Assembly (NCBI RefSeq): GCF_030253575.1
Contig: NC_080562.1
Location: 32,505,852-32,569,851 of the forward strand
Source of the DNA: Rhododendron vialii
Lineage: Eukaryota > Streptophyta > Magnoliopsida > Ericales > Ericaceae
Length of the DNA: 64,000 nucleotides
Direction: 5' to 3'
Shown here: positions 59,666-64,000 of the stretch, one piece after another
Layout of the letters: every line of letters begins with the position of its first letter
Numbering within the stretch: position 1 is the stretch's first letter
Notes under the pieces: generated by a model
Seen by the model: only the letters and a program-made list of their open reading frames with translations
The model's database searches: none
What the model was told of the DNA's origin: nothing
Made by a program: the position numbers and the translations under genes

Positions 59666-59985
59666 GACCCAGATGAACAAAACCCAAAACCCACCTCAAA
59701 AACCCAGAGCCTGTAATTGGAAACTTTTACACAGATGTGCAAATATAGAAAGATTAAAAACCCAACAGAGACAGAGAGGTGATGGGAGCAGATGAGGAGG
59801 GGGCCATGGATTCTAAGCTGGGCAACAAGACAAACAGAAAGAGGGCGCCTTTGGTTCTGCGGATATGCTCAAGTCAATTGGTGCAGAAGCTATGCGGGTT
59901 CCAACATGCCGTATAGAGACAGGAGTGTCTGTGAAGGCAACAAGGGGTGTGAGGGCAGAGAATGCACAGTTACACACACACCCAC

Positions 59986-59993
59986 GTATATAA
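59986..59993 (-). promoter_or_regulatory. Candidate TATA box of the BTB/NPH3 gene
   Basis: TATATA on the minus strand (in TTTTATATACGTGGGTG) lies about 320 bp upstream of the ATG at 59665, with an ACGTGG core next to it. Reasonable but not proven. Confidence 0.4.
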
Positions 59994-60064
59994 AATTAGA
60001 CAGAGAGAGAGAGAGTGTTGGCCAAAATCGAAAGATACTAGAAAAACAAGAGTTGTTGAGTGCC

Positions 60065-60068
<4 letters not shown>

Positions 60069-60099
<31 letters not shown>
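60069..60099. repeat. (CT)n microsatellite upstream of the BTB/NPH3 gene
   Basis: Fifteen or so uninterrupted CT units about 80 bp upstream of the candidate TATA box, with a shorter GA run at 60003-60014. Confidence 0.9.
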
Positions 60100-60101
<2 letters not shown>

Positions 60102-60325
60102 TACATTTCCCACAAAATCTCTCTCTGTGATACTAGAGTAGAATATCTATAAAAACATGTGAAAATTTTACTTAACTAAACTCCTCAAGCTTTTTTGCTG
60201 GGTTTGCTTTATGCATACAAGTTTCTGTAGCTATCCTCTATACCCCTTTCAATGGTTGGTCCTTTCCCTTTCTCTAGGAGATTTTATAAACGTTCTTTTA
60301 ATTCAGAAATCGGTTAGTGGGTTAA

Positions 60326-60564
60326 GGCCCCGTTCCAAAACACTTTCTTAAAAAATAAGTACTTATTTCAGATTTTTAAATTCAAAAATAATGTAAATGA
60401 AAAATAATTTTTAAATTTTTTTTGCACCGTATAAAAGATCTCGATGAGATCTATCAAACTAGATCCATATTGGTAGAAAAATTATGTGCGTAAACACATT
60501 ATTTTTGAGCTTGAAATTACCTTTTTAAAAAATAAATACTTATATTGAGTTCCGGAACAGGGCC
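60326..60564. mobile_element. Tourist-like MITE, GGCCCCGTTCC family
   Basis: A 239-bp element with ends GGCCCCGTTCCAAAACACTT and (reverse complement) GGCCCTGTTCCGGAACTC, flanked by TAA on both sides. The interior contains CACCGTATAAAAGATCTCGA, shared with the copies at 40341-40581 and 62731-62970. Confidence 0.88.
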
Positions 60565-60821
60565 TAAGTGTTATTAGCGATAAAGGGAGCGGGAAATAGG
60601 GTGGGCGGGACTTGGACCTCACCAAAGTGCATGGGAGCATAGAATCCTTCCATCGGAATTAGAATTGGATTCTTTCCTGTCTCGATTCGGTCCGTTTTGA
60701 GTCTTAATTTCTCGAGTTTATTTTCGTGGTTGCGAATCTTGAATTAAAGTTTGTTAAAGATAATTGTAGTAGAAAATTGATTTTCGCGTTCCATTTTCAT
60801 ACGCCGGTGTTCCGCTTTGTA

Positions 60822-61056
60822 CTTCCTCCGTTTCGATTTGTTTGTCTTTTTTCACTATTTGGGACCTCTTACAAAATTGTCTATATGTTTTAATTTATAA
60901 TGTTTTTTTATATACAATATGGATTTTGTTTAATAGATTTCAATTAGGTTTAAAATATGATATTTTCAAAATTATGTAAAACATTATAGATTATATAGAT
61001 AATTTTTTAAAAAGCACGCATGTCGAAATTGGACAAACAAACTGAAACAAGGGAAG
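60822..61056. mobile_element. Stowaway-like MITE, second family
   Basis: The ends CTTCCTCCGTTTCGATTTG and (reverse complement) CTTCCCTTGTTTCAGTTTG are flanked by TA. The interior differs from the two CTCCCTCCGTCCC copies. 235 bp, non-coding. Confidence 0.75.
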
Positions 61057-62730
61057 TACATAAAATTAAGCGAAGCGCTTGCGTACAATACTAGAGCGCC
61101 AAAATCAATATCCTTGTAGTATTTCAGAAGCATAATAATCATAACTGGTGTTCTCGACCAATTCTAAAAATAAACTGGACGGATTGATATAGACCCCACA
61201 GCTTTGTGGGTCCCATTAAAGTTCAATGTACGGATTTATTGATGTTGGGAGATTTTCCCGTTTGTTTCCCGCACTACTTTTGTGTAATCTCACAAAAGAT
61301 TTACATGGTTTGGTAAAACAAAGGTTCAAAAATTGAAACATGTTTAAGTATGAACTTCTGAAGGTCAATTGTATTTAATAACTCCTCAAACATATGAATT
61401 ATTTTTAGTTACCAAAATCTTTAGCTTACCTTGGGCACTTTATCTGTATTTATTAAGTAGGAGTACATCTCTTGTTTGAATTTTAAATTGTGCCAAGAGT
61501 AATATAATACCCTTCTATCACTATAGAAAAAACTTTATTCATTTATTGGTACGTGTGTACAATGATACTCAAAATAAAATCCAGAATACGTATGGGTTAA
61601 AATTTTGGACATTTCAATATATATATATATTGCAAAATCGTACCTAGAAAACCTGATTCATTTAAATTTTCTTAGATACTTGTGTCTTCAATATTCAATG
61701 CTTGAAAAAGAGAAAATATGTTGAAGTTGAACTCCATGAAGCATAAGTTTAATTTGGACTGTTTAATTGTCAACATACGTGTTCAAGCGAACCTCTAGTT
61801 TCAAAAATCTCTATTATAAAACAGAAGGGTGTTGGGACAAGTTGTTGGAACGGTTTAGATTCATTTGATCCAAAGACTGTAGTGCATACTCCCACTTCCC
61901 AGTTAAGTGCCCATGGTTTTTATCTAATTCACACAACTGTCATCCCCTTCCAACCGAAATGAGTAGTGCCGTAGGCACGGGTTAACACTAGTTACACTAA
62001 AATTTACAACATTTTATGTAACTTGATTCTTCTTTTGTTTCGTCTGCACTTGATTCTTTGTGCGAAGCCAAAGTAAATAAAAATATAAATTTATAACTAA
62101 GTAGATAATATATCTCAAAAAAAAAAAAAATCAGCCTCAATTTCTTAACCAAAATAGAGAAAATATTTCATATGGAGTTTTGCATCACAAATATTTTCAG
62201 TACAAATTTGTTACTGTACCCTGAACTCAATCTCTAAAGACGCCTCTAGATAGAACATATACATACAAATCTTTATTGATATACGTATGTGTACATACAG
62301 TCTCAAAGAGCGCTATTCTCAATGGTTTCTTATGCTAAATTTGTATGATGATTGCGCGCATCTGAACTAGCCTTGGAATTCAAAAGTTAACGATTGGACA
62401 AATCTCCAAATACCTCAAGATTTGGAACTTTCTGCTGTGTTTGGTTTGGTTTTTGAACTTTTTTTTGAAAAATAGTAGGAATAATAAGTGAAGAGAGATA
62501 AAGAAAGAAATGTTAGAAATAGGAAGAATCTATGGAGAATTTTTTTTAAAATTCTTTTTGAAAAATGAAAAGAACAAGGCAGAATCACCTCCGCAAAATT
62601 CGACCTTGCAATCGCTAGTTAAAAACCACAGTGGTGAAATAAAAAAATGATACCTAGTATCCTAGTTTTTTTTTTTTCCAGCACGCAATGTAGCTGAGGT
62701 GGGAATAGAGATGCCTTCTAAGGTGATTTA
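61057..62730. other. Intergenic, no gene recognised
   Basis: AT-rich, with only short frames and no repeat whose ends I can define. Confidence 0.45.
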
Positions 62731-62970
62731 GGCCCCCTTCCATAACACCTTCTTAAAAAATAAGTATTTATTTTATATTTTCAAATTCAAAAATAATGTA
62801 AATAAAAAATAATTTTTTAATTATTTTTTGCACCATATTAAAGATCTGAATGAGATCTATCAAACAAAATTCATACTGATAGAAAAATAATTTGCGTAAG
62901 CACATGATTTTTGAACTTTAAATTACCTTCTTAAAAAATAAGTACTTATTTTCCTTTCCGGAACGGAGCC
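62731..62970. mobile_element. Tourist-like MITE, GGCCCCGTTCC family
   Basis: The ends GGCCCCCTTCCATAACACC and (reverse complement) GGCTCCGTTCCGGAAAGG are flanked by TTA on each side. Alignable over its whole length with 60326-60564. Confidence 0.88.
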
Positions 62971-63990
62971 TTAGAGCATGTACACCAACAATAGGTGAAT
63001 TACCTAGCCAAAAATTACCTTTCCTACTTTACCTACTCATATTTTCCTCCCACCTTAGAGCATGTACACCAGTTGTGAGCGAAAAAAGCTATGAACAATA
63101 TATTTTTTTACTTTTACCTACCCATATTTTCCTCTCACACTTCAGCAACCTCTCTACTTTTTTCTTTATTCCCATTAAACAAGATTAAATACTCAAAACC
63201 CTAGAAATCTCTGGCAACATCCACCTCCACTCCGGCGACCTCCACCTCCACTCCACCGCCCAACCCTTCCTACCCCACTCTCCTCAAAACCCCAGAAATC
63301 TCCGGCGATGGTTGCCTCTTCTTCGCCCTCGCTATCTCCCTCCTCATCTCCCCTCTCTCCACCACCTCCCTCCTCGCCGACCTCCTCATCGGCGCCATCC
63401 TCGACCTCCTCCTCATCCGCCGCCTCCCACCCCGTCTACAACAAGGATCTCCTTCACCATAGAACACTGGTCCTTGCCTAGCAATTGGTTATGTTCCAAG
63501 GCGTGATTGAGTGGGGTGAGGAGGAAGAAGAGAGGGATTTTGCAGTGGGGAGTCGTGGTGACGATTTGGGGGAAGTGGGACGGGAGAGAGAGGAGGAGTG
63601 AGAAACAATAATTGTTTAGTGTATACCTCTGCTACAGTTCCTCGGCAATACTACCGAGCCAAAATCCCAAAGGTATTTTACCTTCCTCTTTACCTATTTT
63701 TGGTGTACCATGGTTTTCCTCCTTTGCATAGGTAAAGTAGTTAAGATTGGGTGTTTAGCTCATCTGATGTACATGTCCTTACAACAAGTCTTTCTACTAT
63801 TTTCTCTATTCTCATTAAACAAAAAAAAATAATAGTACAACAATTTGCAAAGAGGAAGAACGAGAGAGAGAAAGAGTGTAGCAGGGAGGAGAGAGAAAAA
63901 AACAATAAATTAATGAATGGCTTGTGAATAGTATATCAGTATAGAGCAAGTACATCAAAAGAGGTAAAAGACCTTTTTAGCTATTTTATC
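62971..63990. mobile_element. Nested MITE complex (GAGCATGTACACCA ends) with GC-rich insert
   Basis: GAGCATGTACACCA occurs at about 62974 and 63058, and inverted relatives (TGGTGTACCATGG, TGATGTACATGTCC) occur near 63703 and 63757. Related elements have therefore inserted into one another. Between them, 63200-63480 is GC-rich with CTCCGGCGA repeats and Pro/Ser/Leu-rich frames on both strands. I do not recognise a gene; it may be captured or low-complexity sequence. Confidence 0.4.
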
Positions 63991-64000
63991 TAAGCAAAAA

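Noticed and set aside
59603..59680. Start of the BTB/NPH3 protein at 59680 (FIWVMGV..)
   Set aside because: The codon there is TTG, and the first ATG in frame is at 59665, matching the expected N-terminus.

Overview
The window is nuclear DNA from a flowering plant, most likely a woody eudicot. The evidence is intron-containing genes of plant-specific families (XTH, fasciclin-like AGP, DUF26 secretory protein, NPH3/BTB), plant-type promoters (TATA, site II, telo-box) and AT-rich intergenic DNA packed with short transposons. I cannot place it to genus. No CRISPR array, operon or bacterial feature is present.

Seven protein-coding genes look intact. They are a membrane-anchored methyltransferase-like protein (2552-3250, -), a two-domain fasciclin-like protein (6505-7569, -), a 131-132-residue secreted or membrane protein of unknown function (9554-9952, -), a four-exon xyloglucan endotransglucosylase/hydrolase (25201-27764, -), a two-DUF26 cysteine-rich secretory protein (40622-41347, -), cytosolic ribosomal protein L8/uL2 in two exons (50415-53045, +) and a three-exon NPH3-family BTB protein (56329-59665, -). 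Three of them (FLA, XTH, the small membrane protein) and the DUF26 protein enter the secretory pathway, but nothing shows that the genes are co-regulated. Neighbours are separated by kilobases of repeats and each has its own promoter.

The rest is a graveyard of mobile DNA. There are decayed LINE pieces at 1-1010, 4141-5693, 38792-39240, 44677-44935, 45173-45460 and 49773-50120, and two related LTR-like blocks at about 17.1-18.3 kb and 45.5-46.9 kb. Many non-autonomous DNA transposons have ends and target-site duplications that can be read directly. MULE-like elements with 9-bp duplications lie at 32106-32806, 44009-44140 and 47781-49090. hAT-like elements with 8-bp duplications lie at 12466-12923, 29095-29335 and 49138-49461. 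PIF/Harbinger-like families duplicate TTA or TAA, and there are Stowaway elements with TA.

The most unusual feature is a family of long fold-back elements (10306-10702, 22308-22575, 29768-30184, 35108-35514, 36818-37079). They share an arm core but have diverged tips made of short repeated CTGTGCACAGC-like motifs, and three copies are flanked by 9-11-bp direct repeats. This is the best candidate for something undescribed, and is most simply read as an unusual MULE-like or fold-back MITE family.
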